Below are positions 37,801-46,598 of a stretch of 64,000 bases of DNA, piece after piece. This stretch comes from an uncultured Muribaculaceae bacterium (GTDB lineage Bacteria; Bacteroidota; Bacteroidia; Bacteroidales; Muribaculaceae). The stretch is from the NCBI GenBank assembly GCA_910586995.1, contig CAJUKZ010000001.1, positions 248,001 through 312,000 of the forward strand, written 5' to 3'. Position numbers and translations under genes: made by a program. Every line of letters begins with the position of its first letter. Position 1 is the first letter of the stretch. The notes under the pieces were generated by a model. It ran no database searches, was not told where the DNA came from, and was given only the letters and a program-made list of their open reading frames with translations.

Positions 37801-37990
37801 CTATGTCAGTAGACACACCTATGGTTGTGCCCTGGACGAAGACGCTTGCACCGATCGCCGGTTCGCCCGAAGGCTCATAGACGGTGCCTGTCACTGAAAT
37901 CTTCTGCGCTAAAGCGGGCAGGGCAAGACACAAAACCATAGCGATGGCCAGGAATGTCTTCCTACTCACTTGGAAACAAATGTTCTTCAT
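34859..37990 (-). CDS. SusC/RagA-family TonB-linked outer-membrane receptor
   Basis: 1043 residues: signal peptide (LAIAMVLCLALPALAQ), carboxypeptidase-like regulatory domain (VTGTVYEPSGEPAIGASVFVQGT, residues 33-110), TonB-box-like LDELVVVGYGAVKKSDATGS, plug with IRIRGGSSLNASNDPLIVVDGVPLD and the SusC signature ILKDASATAIYGSRASNGVIIITTKRG, then a 22-strand barrel ending in LGLVATF. Imports oligosaccharides with its SusD. The substrate is probably a starch-like or other alpha-glucan given the SusE/F partners, but this is inference; no glycoside hydrolase or regulator gene is adjacent. Confidence 0.95.
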   Translation of the reverse strand: MKNICFQVSRKTFLAIAMVLCLALPALAQKISVTGTVYEPSGEPAIGASVFVQGTTIGVSTDIDGNFKIEAPADGVITVSYVGCESQNVAIEGRTNIQVYLKESGVNLDELVVVGYGAVKKSDATGSVAVIKPDDIEAGMATSVQDMLVGQTPGVVVTTTGGPEGAANIRIRGGSSLNASNDPLIVVDGVPLDNGGIQGMGNSLAMISPDNIESMTILKDASATAIYGSRASNGVIIITTKRGQSGRPQVSFSANMYVNTAQKTWDVFGASEYRDLIAQYYGEDSGAYRTLGNANTNWQDEVLRTTVSSDFNLSVGGSIKWLPYRVSVSYTNSNGILKTTKMDRVTAGISLNPKFFEDHLSVNANVKGYYLRNKFGNTGAVNAALAYDPTQPVYADAYPIAGGTAASQFGQLYNGFHTWADLGNDGNLAINKNASQNPVSMLADVNNYADVYRSNGNLQLDYSFHFLPELHANLNLGYDVSKTDEYYKVAQNSPTAWRNHRNDGAGYENYIYQQKTNTLLDFYLNYKKDVESIYSSFDVTAGYSWQRFAGQGWNYGSDSEAGIATTTGFSSPYQTTGGFVLNYDQATEASIGKPFAPDPVNAEGNFHWKNRLQLLSFFGRINYIFMERYLLTFTLRGDATSRFSKDNRWGVFPSVALGWKINDEAFMASTRSWLNDLKLRLGWGVTGQQDVGSTCNYLPQYRIAGAGSYYPVQNANGNISYISPIFLEGYNPDLKWESTTTWNAGLDFSVLNNRITGAIDYYYRDTKDLLSFVTVPAGSSTTNMLNRNIGSMKNYGIEFNITARPVVTRDFTWTVSYNVAWNHNEITELNDNAAMINVGGISGGTGNTVQAHAVGHPAFSYLLLQQVYDAQGNPIEGCYVDQNGDGKIDVNDRVLNHSKDPKVTMTFGSQFRYKNWDFGFNLRASIGNYVYNNVLSTHNATNDLFGYGLTNLVKNGGNYMDAPQYMSDYYLRNGSFLRCDNITLGYTFENLLKDRLRLRVFGAVQNPFIITKYKGLDPEVFDGIDNNVYPKATTYSLGLVATF

Positions 37991-38439
37991 GCACGAATTT
38001 TTTAGAGTTACTAAGCTAAGAAATTATTAATGTAAGTGATTTTTGAAATCTTATGGTATTGTAGGCTATTTAAGCCGGAACATAATGTCCGGCTGTAGGT
38101 AGACTGTATGTGGTATTTTAGAAAATGTAAGTATGCAGGCGCAAATTAAACATATTTTTTGCTAAAAGTATTTATCCACCTACTGAAAATTACCCCCCCT
38201 AAACGTTTTTTAACATAAATTGGGTGAAATGCACGAAAACTATATATAATCCTCGCCCTTAAAGCTATTTCTAATAGCACTCTTTTCGGCTATTTTTTGC
38301 CTTATCTATTAAAATAGTGTAAATGCGTGTTGTGAGTTCACGAAAATATCCGTAATTTTACACGCTTTAACTAAAACGGATAATTCTGAAAAAGATATAA
38401 TACAGATAACCGTAAAAAACCAATCACAAAACCACTTTT
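37991..38439. promoter_or_regulatory. Divergent promoter region between susC-like and TonB/DUF5689 operons
   Basis: 449 AT-rich bases with no gene. On the susC side a hairpin AGCCGGA/TCCGGCT (38073-38079, 38088-38094) lies in the presumed 5' leader about 85 bases before the start. On the receptor side GTAATTTTACACG near 38350 resembles a -7 box (TAnnTTTG) with one mismatch. A C-run of about eight bases occurs near 38193. No clear operator can be assigned. Confidence 0.55.
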
Positions 38440-41199
38440 ATGAGAAAGAAACTGTACATGTTGCTGTTCACGGCACTGGCGTCGGCCTCCGCATGGGCTG
38501 CTGCGCCGGTAGTGCGCGGCACTGTGGTCGATGCTCAGACCGGTGCGCCTCTCAAGGGTGCTACGGTAGCTTTGCGCGACCAGGGATTGCAAGTTCTGTC
38601 GGGCGGTTCCGGCGAATTCATTATCACAGCCCTTGGCGCTGGTGATGACAACATCATCATTCTTGTGCCGGGATACGAAGCCATGATGGTGGATGTGTCG
38701 CTTTTCAACGACACCACTGCCGATGTTGGCGCTCTGCGTCTGACTCCCGACAATGAGACCGAAGCTATCAATGCAGAAACTACTTCGCTGTTGTTCGACA
38801 TGGAGTCAATAGACGACGATGAGCATACCGGCCAGTCTATCTCGGCTCTCACAGGTGCGAGCGACGACATCTACTACAATACGGCAAGCTACAATTTCGG
38901 TCCGATGTATTTCCGCTACCGTGGCCTTGACAGCCAGTATCAGAAGGTCTACATCAACGGTATCGAGTTCAACGATGTGATCCGCGGACGTTTCAACTTC
39001 TCTACTCTCCTGGGTATGACCTCGCGAGCTTTCCGCAACAAGACAGCTACCGTGGGTCTTGGCGCATCCGACTATGGCTTCGGAGGTCTGGCAGGATCGA
39101 CAAACTACAACACCGTGACTTCCGGCTACGCTCCCGGATTCAACGGATCTTTGGCTTACACCAACTCCAACTACACCTTGAGGGCAATGGCCACATACTC
39201 GACCGGCATGAACAAGCATGGTTGGGCTGTGACACTGAGCGCCATCGGCCGCTACTCCAAGGAAGGTGTAGTACCCGGCACATTCTACAACTCGGCAGGC
39301 CTGTTCCTGTCGGTGGAGAAAATGTTCGACCCCAACAACTCCATCACGCTTACTGCTTTCGGTGGCCCGACACAGCGTGCCAATTCATCAGCCACATATC
39401 AGGAGGCTTACGATCTGGCAGGCTCTAACCTCTACAACCCCAACTGGGGCTGGCAGGACGGCAAGAAGCGTGCTGCGCGAATCGTGGAGACATTCGACCC
39501 CACATTCATCCTCAACTGGCTTCATAAGGGTAGCAAGAGCACAATCAACACTGCTATGGCTCTCCGCTGGGTCAACTACTCGTCTTCGGCCCTGAACTGG
39601 TACAAGGCTCTCGACCCGAATCCCACATATTACCGCTATCTGCCTTCATACTTCGAGGACAATCAGGAGCAGTATGATCTCTACACCGATCTGTGGAAGA
39701 ACGATCCTTCGTTCCGTCAGATCAACTGGGATAACCTTTACAACATCAACTACCTGAACAATATTCAGAACGAGACATTGCCCGAAGGACAGAAGAAAGG
39801 CTCGAGCTATATCCTTGAGAACCGTCATTCCAATCAGTTCAACGCGATGTTCAACTCCTATCTGAACACTCAGTTGACCCCGGTGCTCGCACTGCAGGCA
39901 GGTGTAGGTCTGAACTATACACGCGGCATATACTACAAGACTATCCGCGACCTGCTCGGTGGTGAGTTCTGGATCGACATCGACCCGTTCAGCGACCGTG
40001 AGATCACCCTTTCGCCCGACCTGTTGCAGAATAATTTGGACGATCCCAACCGCGTGGTGCATAAGGGCGACAAGTTCGGCTATTTCTATTATCTCAACAA
40101 CTTCAAGGCAAATGCCTGGTTGCAGAATACGCTCACACTTCCCCACTGGGATGTGAACTATGGTCTTGAGATCACATACTCGATGGTGCAGCGCGACGGT
40201 AAGTGGCGCAATGGCCGCGCTCCGCAGAACTCGCTCGGCAAAGGCCAGGTACATCGTTTCGACGATGCCATGATCAAGGCCGGCGCTACATACAAGATCG
40301 ACGGCCGCAACTTCCTGAGCGCCCATGTTCAGGCCGGCACCCGTTCGCCTCTGGTTGAGGCTATCTATATCTCGCCTCGTGTGAAAGACACATCTGTGGC
40401 CGATCCCAAGAGCGAGCGTGTATTCTCCGGCGACTTCACATATACTTGGAATTACCGTCGTTTCCGTGGTTCTATCACCGGATTCTATACAGCGATGAGC
40501 GACGTGATCGAGCGCACCTCGTTCTACGACGACCGCTATTCTTCTTACATGAACTATGTGCTCTCCGGAGTGCGCAAAGTGAACAAGGGTATCGAACTCG
40601 GCATGGAGTTCAAGCTCACACCTTCTATGTCTATCACCGCTGCCGGAACATATTCGCGCTATCAGTACAAGAACAATCCTACCGGCACACGTTCGTATGA
40701 GAACGGCATGTACCCCGACGTGACACAGACAGTCTACCTGAAGAACTACTACGCAGGCTCGACCCCGCAGATAGTGGGCAACCTGGGCTTCAACTGGCAG
40801 ATCCCCGGCGGATACTACTTCAATGTGAACGGTACTTGGATGGGCGACTCTTATGTCAACCTCGCGCCTACCTACCATGAGGCCCTGCCCGATCTGTGGC
40901 AGCAGTTCCCCGTGGCATCTGAACTTGAGGCAAAAGTGAAAGAACTTTCCGAGCAGGAAAAACTCAAGGATGCTTTCGTACTCAATGCCTCGATTGGCAA
41001 GAGCTTCACCATCAACCGTAAGGTCGGACTTAACGTGAACCTGAGTGTCAACAATATCCTCAACAACCGCGACATTGTGACATACGCATATCAGCAGGGC
41101 CGACTCGACACCAAGAACTATGATGCCAACGCATATCCCAACCGTTACAGCTATGCTCAGGGAATCAGGTTCTATCTCAACCTCGGTGTACGCTTCTAA
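38440..41199 (+). CDS. TonB-dependent receptor with carboxypeptidase-like N-terminal domain
   Basis: 919 residues. Signal peptide (LYMLLFTALASASAWA), then VRGTVVDAQTGAPLKGATVALRDQG (regulatory domain, to about residue 105), a plug region with MYFRYRGLDSQYQKVYINGIEFND, and a large barrel ending GIRFYLNLGVRF. Distinct from the SusC type: it lacks the SusC signature and there is no SusD. It leads an operon with two DUF5689 lipoproteins (gaps of 52 and 23 bases), suggesting they form one uptake system. Substrate unknown. Confidence 0.9.
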   Translation: MRKKLYMLLFTALASASAWAAAPVVRGTVVDAQTGAPLKGATVALRDQGLQVLSGGSGEFIITALGAGDDNIIILVPGYEAMMVDVSLFNDTTADVGALRLTPDNETEAINAETTSLLFDMESIDDDEHTGQSISALTGASDDIYYNTASYNFGPMYFRYRGLDSQYQKVYINGIEFNDVIRGRFNFSTLLGMTSRAFRNKTATVGLGASDYGFGGLAGSTNYNTVTSGYAPGFNGSLAYTNSNYTLRAMATYSTGMNKHGWAVTLSAIGRYSKEGVVPGTFYNSAGLFLSVEKMFDPNNSITLTAFGGPTQRANSSATYQEAYDLAGSNLYNPNWGWQDGKKRAARIVETFDPTFILNWLHKGSKSTINTAMALRWVNYSSSALNWYKALDPNPTYYRYLPSYFEDNQEQYDLYTDLWKNDPSFRQINWDNLYNINYLNNIQNETLPEGQKKGSSYILENRHSNQFNAMFNSYLNTQLTPVLALQAGVGLNYTRGIYYKTIRDLLGGEFWIDIDPFSDREITLSPDLLQNNLDDPNRVVHKGDKFGYFYYLNNFKANAWLQNTLTLPHWDVNYGLEITYSMVQRDGKWRNGRAPQNSLGKGQVHRFDDAMIKAGATYKIDGRNFLSAHVQAGTRSPLVEAIYISPRVKDTSVADPKSERVFSGDFTYTWNYRRFRGSITGFYTAMSDVIERTSFYDDRYSSYMNYVLSGVRKVNKGIELGMEFKLTPSMSITAAGTYSRYQYKNNPTGTRSYENGMYPDVTQTVYLKNYYAGSTPQIVGNLGFNWQIPGGYYFNVNGTWMGDSYVNLAPTYHEALPDLWQQFPVASELEAKVKELSEQEKLKDAFVLNASIGKSFTINRKVGLNVNLSVNNILNNRDIVTYAYQQGRLDTKNYDANAYPNRYSYAQGIRFYLNLGVRF

Positions 41200-41251
41200 A
41201 ACCTGTAGAAAAGGCTACACATTATTAATATAAGTAACCATTCAGAACAAG

Positions 41252-42952
41252 ATGAAAAAGACGATTCTTTATATGATGGGTCTGTTGATGTCGGCAGGTG
41301 CGTTTTTCTCCTGCGACGACGACTTCGAGACTCCGCCGATGGTGACGCCAACCACTGATCTGGAGGCAAACACCACCATTGCAGAGGTCAAGGAGGCCTA
41401 TTGGCAGACCGACAGGAATTATGTGTCCACCGTGGGCAAGAACCAGGACGGACAGGATATTGTGATTCGCGGACGTGTATGCTCGTCGGATAAGGCAGGC
41501 AACGTGTACAAGAGTTTTGTAATCTACGACGGTACTGCCGCACTGGCTGTGGCCGTGGACTCCACGAAGCTGTACACCAAGTTCGCTTTCGGTCAGGAAG
41601 TGGTGATCAACCTTACCGGCCTGCAGCTTGGCGGCTACAACAGCCTCATGCAGCTTGGTGCAGAAGGAGAGTATCAGGGCAAGCCGTCCATGACATTCAT
41701 GCCTGCTGCCTCGATGCGCGAACATTGCTTTGCCGACGGACTTGCATATCCCGAGAAGGTCGACACAGCTGTAGTCACTATCGCTGATGTCATGACATAC
41801 AAAAACTCGCAGCAGGGTCTTATCAACTGGCAGAGCCGTCTGGTTCGCTTCGACAATGTGTCGTTCACAGAGCCTGGCGAGCCTTTTGCTGTGACCGGTA
41901 CAAACACCAACCGTTATATAACCGACGCGTCCGGCAACAAACTGCTTGTGCGCAACAGCGGTTACGCTACTTTCGCTTCCCAGACCATACCTTCTGGTAC
42001 AGGTTCTGTGGTAGGTATCCTGAGCTATTATGGCACAGACTGGCAGCTTCTGCTCATTGACATAGATGGCTGTATCGGTTTCGACGGCACAGAGACTCCC
42101 GATGTGCCTGAAGTTCCCGGTGAAGGCGGCAATGGAACAGCTGAAGCTCCCTACACTGTAACACAAGTACTCGGTGGCACAACAGGCAACGGCGTATGGG
42201 TGACAGGATACATCGTAGGATGGATCAGCGACAAGGGCATGGACTCCAGCGTATTCTCCGCCGAAGGAGCTACCGTCAACACCAATATACTTCTTGCTGC
42301 ATCTGAAGACGAGACTGACTATAAGAAGTGTATTCCCGTGCAGCTTCCCAGTGGAGATATCCGCACATCTCTCAATCTTGTGAGCAACCCGGATGTCTAT
42401 AAGAAGCAGGTGAGCCTGAAGTGTAACATCGAGACATATTTCCTTGTTCCCGGACTCAAGAGCGCTACAGCTTACGCTTGGGGCGACAAGGGTCAGGAGG
42501 CAGCAACCACCACCTACACCAAGGTGACATCCGTGACAGCAGGAAAGACCTACCTGATCGTTGCTTCAAATGGCGCTGCAGCAGCAGGAACAGTATCGGC
42601 ATCAAGCGAGTTCGGTTATCTGCCCAAGGCGGAAGTGACAATCTCCGGCGACAAGGCTGAAGCTGCTGCTACAATCGGCTATACATTCGAGACTGCCGAT
42701 GGTGGATTCTATATCAAGGATTCTCTCGGACGCTATCTGTGGATGGACGAGACTCACGCCAGCTATCAGGTATCGGCCGAACTGCCCGCCGAGGCTGCCG
42801 TATGGACTATCGTTCCTGCAGCCGACGGTACATTCACAGTGACAAATGTGGCTCGCGGCAAGTACATGCAGTATTCCACCCAATATAATTCCTGGGGCGC
42901 ATATCCGGATTCGCAGGGTCTGCTCCCCATGATGTTTGAGAAAGCTAACTAA
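41252..42952 (+). CDS. DUF5689-domain surface lipoprotein
   Basis: 566 residues; signal ending GAFFSC (lipidated Cys21) then acidic DDDFETPP. Residues about 40-280 match DUF5689: TTIAEVKEAYW, IVIRGRVCSSDKAGNVYKSFVIYDGTAALAVAVDS, GQEVVINLTGLQLGGYNSLMQLG. Residues about 290-410 form a DUF6359-like OB-fold module: APYTVTQVLGG, GVWVTGYIVGWIS. The C-terminal 150 residues are a beta-rich module with an internal YLIVAS...YLWMD...YMQYS repeat, possibly lectin-like. Paralogous in its N-terminal half to the next gene. Confidence 0.82.
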   Translation: MKKTILYMMGLLMSAGAFFSCDDDFETPPMVTPTTDLEANTTIAEVKEAYWQTDRNYVSTVGKNQDGQDIVIRGRVCSSDKAGNVYKSFVIYDGTAALAVAVDSTKLYTKFAFGQEVVINLTGLQLGGYNSLMQLGAEGEYQGKPSMTFMPAASMREHCFADGLAYPEKVDTAVVTIADVMTYKNSQQGLINWQSRLVRFDNVSFTEPGEPFAVTGTNTNRYITDASGNKLLVRNSGYATFASQTIPSGTGSVVGILSYYGTDWQLLLIDIDGCIGFDGTETPDVPEVPGEGGNGTAEAPYTVTQVLGGTTGNGVWVTGYIVGWISDKGMDSSVFSAEGATVNTNILLAASEDETDYKKCIPVQLPSGDIRTSLNLVSNPDVYKKQVSLKCNIETYFLVPGLKSATAYAWGDKGQEAATTTYTKVTSVTAGKTYLIVASNGAAAAGTVSASSEFGYLPKAEVTISGDKAEAAATIGYTFETADGGFYIKDSLGRYLWMDETHASYQVSAELPAEAAVWTIVPAADGTFTVTNVARGKYMQYSTQYNSWGAYPDSQGLLPMMFEKAN

Positions 42953-42975
42953 TTTCCCGAAACATTAGTAAATCA

Positions 42976-45300
42976 ATGAAAAGTATTAAGAAATATATCG
43001 TGGCTTTCACTGCCGCCGCTACCCTGGCCGGTTTCACCTCCGCATGTCAGGACGACATAGACGCACCGGCACTGGATGCCCCTGTGGCTTCGCTGACGCC
43101 CAATACAACTATCCTCGATGTCAAGACCGAGTATTGGGACGACGCCACCAACTATATCAAGCAGATCGAGGCCAACGAGGACGGCTCGCACATCGTAGTC
43201 AGCGGTAGGGTAATATCTTCCGACGAAGCATCCAATGTGTTCAAGTCACTCGTCATTCAGGACGAGACTGCTGCTCTGGCCATCTCCATCGACTCTTATA
43301 ACCTGTATCTCAACTATCGTGTGGGTCAGGAAGTGGTACTCGATCTTACCGGTATGTATATCGGTAAATACAATGGACTCCAGCAGCTCGGCATGCCCGA
43401 ATGGTATGAGCAGGGTTCGGCGTGGGAGGCTTCGTTCATGTCGCGTGAGTTCTTCCAGCAGCATTCCCAACTCAACGGTCTGCCTGAAGTTGAGGCTATC
43501 GACACACTTGTGGTGAATTCGTTCTCTGAACTTGCCACAGATCCCGACGGCCTCCGCAAATGGCAGAGCCAGCTGGTACGCTTCAATAACGTGACTTTCG
43601 AGGAAGGCGGAAAGGCCCAGTTCTCGACCTATCATTCAAGCGGTGTCAACTCCGTACTCAAGGACAAGGACGGTTCCTCAATGAACGTGCGCACGAGCGG
43701 CTATTCCAACTTCTGGAATATGACACTCCCTTCGGGTGCGGGTGACGTTGTCGGCATCCTTAGCTTCTACGGCACGAGCGGCTGGCAACTTATCCTTATT
43801 GATGCTGAAGGCTGCATGAACTTCGGGAATCCGACTATTGCCCCGGGTACTCAGGACAATCCGTACACCGTAGAGGAAGTAGTTCTCAACGAACAGGAAG
43901 GTCGCTCTACAAGCGGCTGGGTTACAGGCTATATTGTTGGCGCTGTAGCTCCTGAGACAGAGACCGTGGCAAGCAACTCAGATATAGAGTGGGGCGCTCC
44001 GACCGAACTTGCCAATACATTGGTTGTAGGTCAGACTCCCGATACTAAGGACATCGCCAATGCTCTTGTGATTGCACTGCCTGTGGATTCGAAGCTTCGC
44101 AACCTCGGCAATCTGCGTGAGCATCCCGAGAATCTTGGCCGTCAGATCTGGCTGAAGGGTACGTTCGAGAAGTATATGGGTACATATGGCATCACAGGCA
44201 ATACCGGCTCTACAGCCGAATTCCGTATCGAAGGACTTGATGCTGATGCACCTACCGAGGGCGTATCGTTCATCGACGAGACATTTGATACTGCGCTTCC
44301 TGCCGACTGGACTCAGGTGCAGGTATCAGGCAACAAGAAATGGCTCTGGAAAGAGTTCAGTGGCAATGGCTATGCATCCATGAGCGGATACGGAGGCACA
44401 GCACCCTTCGACCAGTGGTTCATAACTCCTGCTATCGACATGTCGAAGGTTGAGAATAAAGTGCTCACATTCGACAATCAGGGCAACAGCTATGGTGGCA
44501 CTACATCGGATCTTGAAGTCTATGTAATGACATCGGCAGATCCTTCAAAGGCTACGCTCACCAAGCTCAATTATACCAAGGCTGACCTGCCTTCGGGTGC
44601 TTTCTCGGCATGGGTATCGTCGGGCAACATCGATCTCAGTTCATTCACAGGTGTTATCCATATAGGTTTCCGCTACACAGCTACAGCGGATGCAAACTAT
44701 GCAACCCTCTGCATCGACAATGTGAAGGTAGGCAAGGACAATGGAACCGGAGGAGAAACTCCTGATCCCGATCCTGTAGTTCCTTCCGGCGACTATAAGG
44801 GAGACTTTAACTCATTCAACGGAGGAAAGGCCGTATCGTCGCCCTATGGCACTTATACCAACTCTACCGGTTGGACAGCCGAGAATGCAGTAGTTCTCGC
44901 AGGACAGACATCCGGAACAGCCGACGCAGCTCCTTACTTCAGCTTCATCGGCGACCGCACCACTCTCGCCCCGACGCTGAACGGAAACACTACCAAGGTA
45001 GGTAAGCTTACATCGCCGACTCTGACCGGTGGTATCGGTACGCTGACATTCAGCTATGGATTCGCCTACAATGAGTCGAAGTGCTCTGTCACGATCAATA
45101 TCCTCCAGGGTGGTACAGTGGTCAAGAGCCATGAGTTCACTCCTGCCTCCGTGGCCAAGGGTCAGGCTTTCTCCTACAGCTATGACTTCAACGTAAGCGG
45201 AGACTTCGTGATAGAAATCGTGAACAATTGCCTGAGCAATACTTCTTCTGGCAACAAGGACCGTATTTCGATCTGGAATCTCACATGGACAGCTAACTGA
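42976..45300 (+). CDS. DUF5689-domain surface lipoprotein with choice-of-anchor J module
   Basis: 774 residues; signal ending FTSAC (lipidated Cys24). DUF5689 at about 40-290 (TTILDVKTEYWDD, IVVSGRVISSDEASNVFKSLVIQDETAALAIS), a DUF6359-like OB-fold (NPYTVEEVVL...SGWVTGYIVGA) at about 295-420, then a choice-of-anchor J-like module (FIDETFDTALPADWTQVQ, FDQWFITPAIDMSKVENKVLTF) to about 590. The C-terminal module (GDFNSFNGGKAVSSPYGTY...NKDRISIWNLTWTAN) resembles modules attached to secreted nucleases in this phylum, from memory. Last gene of the TonB operon. Confidence 0.82.
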   Translation: MKSIKKYIVAFTAAATLAGFTSACQDDIDAPALDAPVASLTPNTTILDVKTEYWDDATNYIKQIEANEDGSHIVVSGRVISSDEASNVFKSLVIQDETAALAISIDSYNLYLNYRVGQEVVLDLTGMYIGKYNGLQQLGMPEWYEQGSAWEASFMSREFFQQHSQLNGLPEVEAIDTLVVNSFSELATDPDGLRKWQSQLVRFNNVTFEEGGKAQFSTYHSSGVNSVLKDKDGSSMNVRTSGYSNFWNMTLPSGAGDVVGILSFYGTSGWQLILIDAEGCMNFGNPTIAPGTQDNPYTVEEVVLNEQEGRSTSGWVTGYIVGAVAPETETVASNSDIEWGAPTELANTLVVGQTPDTKDIANALVIALPVDSKLRNLGNLREHPENLGRQIWLKGTFEKYMGTYGITGNTGSTAEFRIEGLDADAPTEGVSFIDETFDTALPADWTQVQVSGNKKWLWKEFSGNGYASMSGYGGTAPFDQWFITPAIDMSKVENKVLTFDNQGNSYGGTTSDLEVYVMTSADPSKATLTKLNYTKADLPSGAFSAWVSSGNIDLSSFTGVIHIGFRYTATADANYATLCIDNVKVGKDNGTGGETPDPDPVVPSGDYKGDFNSFNGGKAVSSPYGTYTNSTGWTAENAVVLAGQTSGTADAAPYFSFIGDRTTLAPTLNGNTTKVGKLTSPTLTGGIGTLTFSYGFAYNESKCSVTINILQGGTVVKSHEFTPASVAKGQAFSYSYDFNVSGDFVIEIVNNCLSNTSSGNKDRISIWNLTWTAN

Positions 45301-45317
45301 TAAGATCAGTATCTGCA

Positions 45318-45363
45318 AATAATAATCCCGCCCTGGTTTTAACTCTGGGGCGGGATTATTATT
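45318..45363. terminator. Strong bidirectional terminator
   Basis: 16-bp perfect stem (45318-45333 with 45348-45363), 14-base loop, A-rich left and T-rich right flanks, between convergent genes. Confidence 0.9.
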
Positions 45364-45386
45364 TTAAACTTATTATTAAGTCCTTA

Positions 45387-46598
45387 TCAATTGTCGATCT
45401 TATCTACCTCGAGGTCTATATTGATCTGTTCGTGCCAGGGTAGTCCCTGTATGGGAAGTTGCTCCATGAACGGATCCGGATCGAATTCCTCTACGTTGTG
45501 TACGCCGGGCTTGTTCCATTTTCCGGTGAGGAACATCATTGCGCCGATCATAGCCGGAACGCCGGTTGTGTAGCTTACGGCCTGCATGCCTGTCTCGCGG
45601 TAGGCGGCCTCATGGCTGCAGTTGTTGTAGATATAGTATGTGAGGGGCTTGCCGTCCTTGTCGAGACCTGAGATACGGCATCCGATGGAGGTCTCGCCAT
45701 GATAGTTCTCGCCGAGATCCTGCGGATTGGGCAACACGGCCTTCAGGAACTGCAGAGGCACGATTTTGGTGCCGTTGTAGTCCACTTCGTCGATTCGTGC
45801 CATACCGATGTTTTGGATCACGCGCAGGTGTGTGAGGTATTCCTGCCCGAATGTCATCCAGAAGCGTGCGCGGCGTATCGACGGATAGTTGGCTACGAGA
45901 GACTCAAGTTCTTCGTGATACAGCAGATAAGAGTCGCGCGGGCCGATATTGGGATAGTTGAGTGCAGCGTGGTATTCCAGCGGCTTTGTCGTCACCCACT
46001 CACCGTCTTTGTAGTAGCGTCCGTTCTGAGTGATCTCGCGAATGTTTATTTCAGGATTGAAGTTTGTGGCGAAGGCTTTGCCGTGATCGCCTGCGTTGCA
46101 GTCCACAATGTCGAGGTACTGCATCTCGCTGAAGAAGTGCTTGGCGGCGTAAGCTGTGAATACACCAGATACTCCCGGGTCGAATCCGCATCCGAGGATA
46201 GCAGTGAGGCCGGCTTTCTCGAAGCGTTCGCGGTATGCCCATTGCCATGAATATTCGAAGTGTGCAACGTCGCGCGGCTCGTAGTTTGCAGTGTCGAGAT
46301 AGTTGACGCCGCATTCGAGGCATGCATCCATGATCGTGAGATCCTGATAGGGCAGAGCCACATTGATCACCAGATTGGGTTTGTGGCGTTTCAGCAGCGC
46401 CACGATGTCGTCTACATTGTCTGCATCGACACGGTCGGTGGTGATGTTGGGCTTGTTGATGGCCTTTGCCACAGCGTCGCACTTGCTCTGGGTACGCGAC
46501 GCGATCACGATTTCATTGAATACTTCCGGATTCTGGGCGCATTTGTGCGCCACGACGGTGCCTACACCGCCGCAACCGATGATGATTACCTTATTCAT
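45387..46598 (-). CDS. Carboxynorspermidine/carboxyspermidine dehydrogenase (saccharopine dehydrogenase family)
   Basis: 403 residues. NAD(P)-binding motif IIIGCGGVGTVVAHKCAQ at the N-terminus, then VINVALPYQDLTIMDACLECGVNYLDTANYE, GCGFDPGVSGVFTAYA and NYHGETSIGCRISG, the pattern of CASDH proteins rather than lysine-pathway saccharopine reductases. The enzyme reductively condenses aspartate semialdehyde with a diamine in the alternative spermidine route. The partner decarboxylase (nspC) is not in the window. Overlaps the next upstream gene by four bases. Confidence 0.88.
   Translation of the reverse strand: MNKVIIIGCGGVGTVVAHKCAQNPEVFNEIVIASRTQSKCDAVAKAINKPNITTDRVDADNVDDIVALLKRHKPNLVINVALPYQDLTIMDACLECGVNYLDTANYEPRDVAHFEYSWQWAYRERFEKAGLTAILGCGFDPGVSGVFTAYAAKHFFSEMQYLDIVDCNAGDHGKAFATNFNPEINIREITQNGRYYKDGEWVTTKPLEYHAALNYPNIGPRDSYLLYHEELESLVANYPSIRRARFWMTFGQEYLTHLRVIQNIGMARIDEVDYNGTKIVPLQFLKAVLPNPQDLGENYHGETSIGCRISGLDKDGKPLTYYIYNNCSHEAAYRETGMQAVSYTTGVPAMIGAMMFLTGKWNKPGVHNVEEFDPDPFMEQLPIQGLPWHEQINIDLEVDKIDN

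Noticed and set aside
39646..40878. 410-codon open frame on the minus strand
   Set aside because: It lies entirely opposite the TonB receptor gene, which has signal peptide, domains and operon context; the antisense product is His/Val/Ile/Arg-rich with no domain.
41225..42166. 313-codon open frame on the minus strand
   Set aside because: Antisense to the first DUF5689 lipoprotein gene and without recognisable features.
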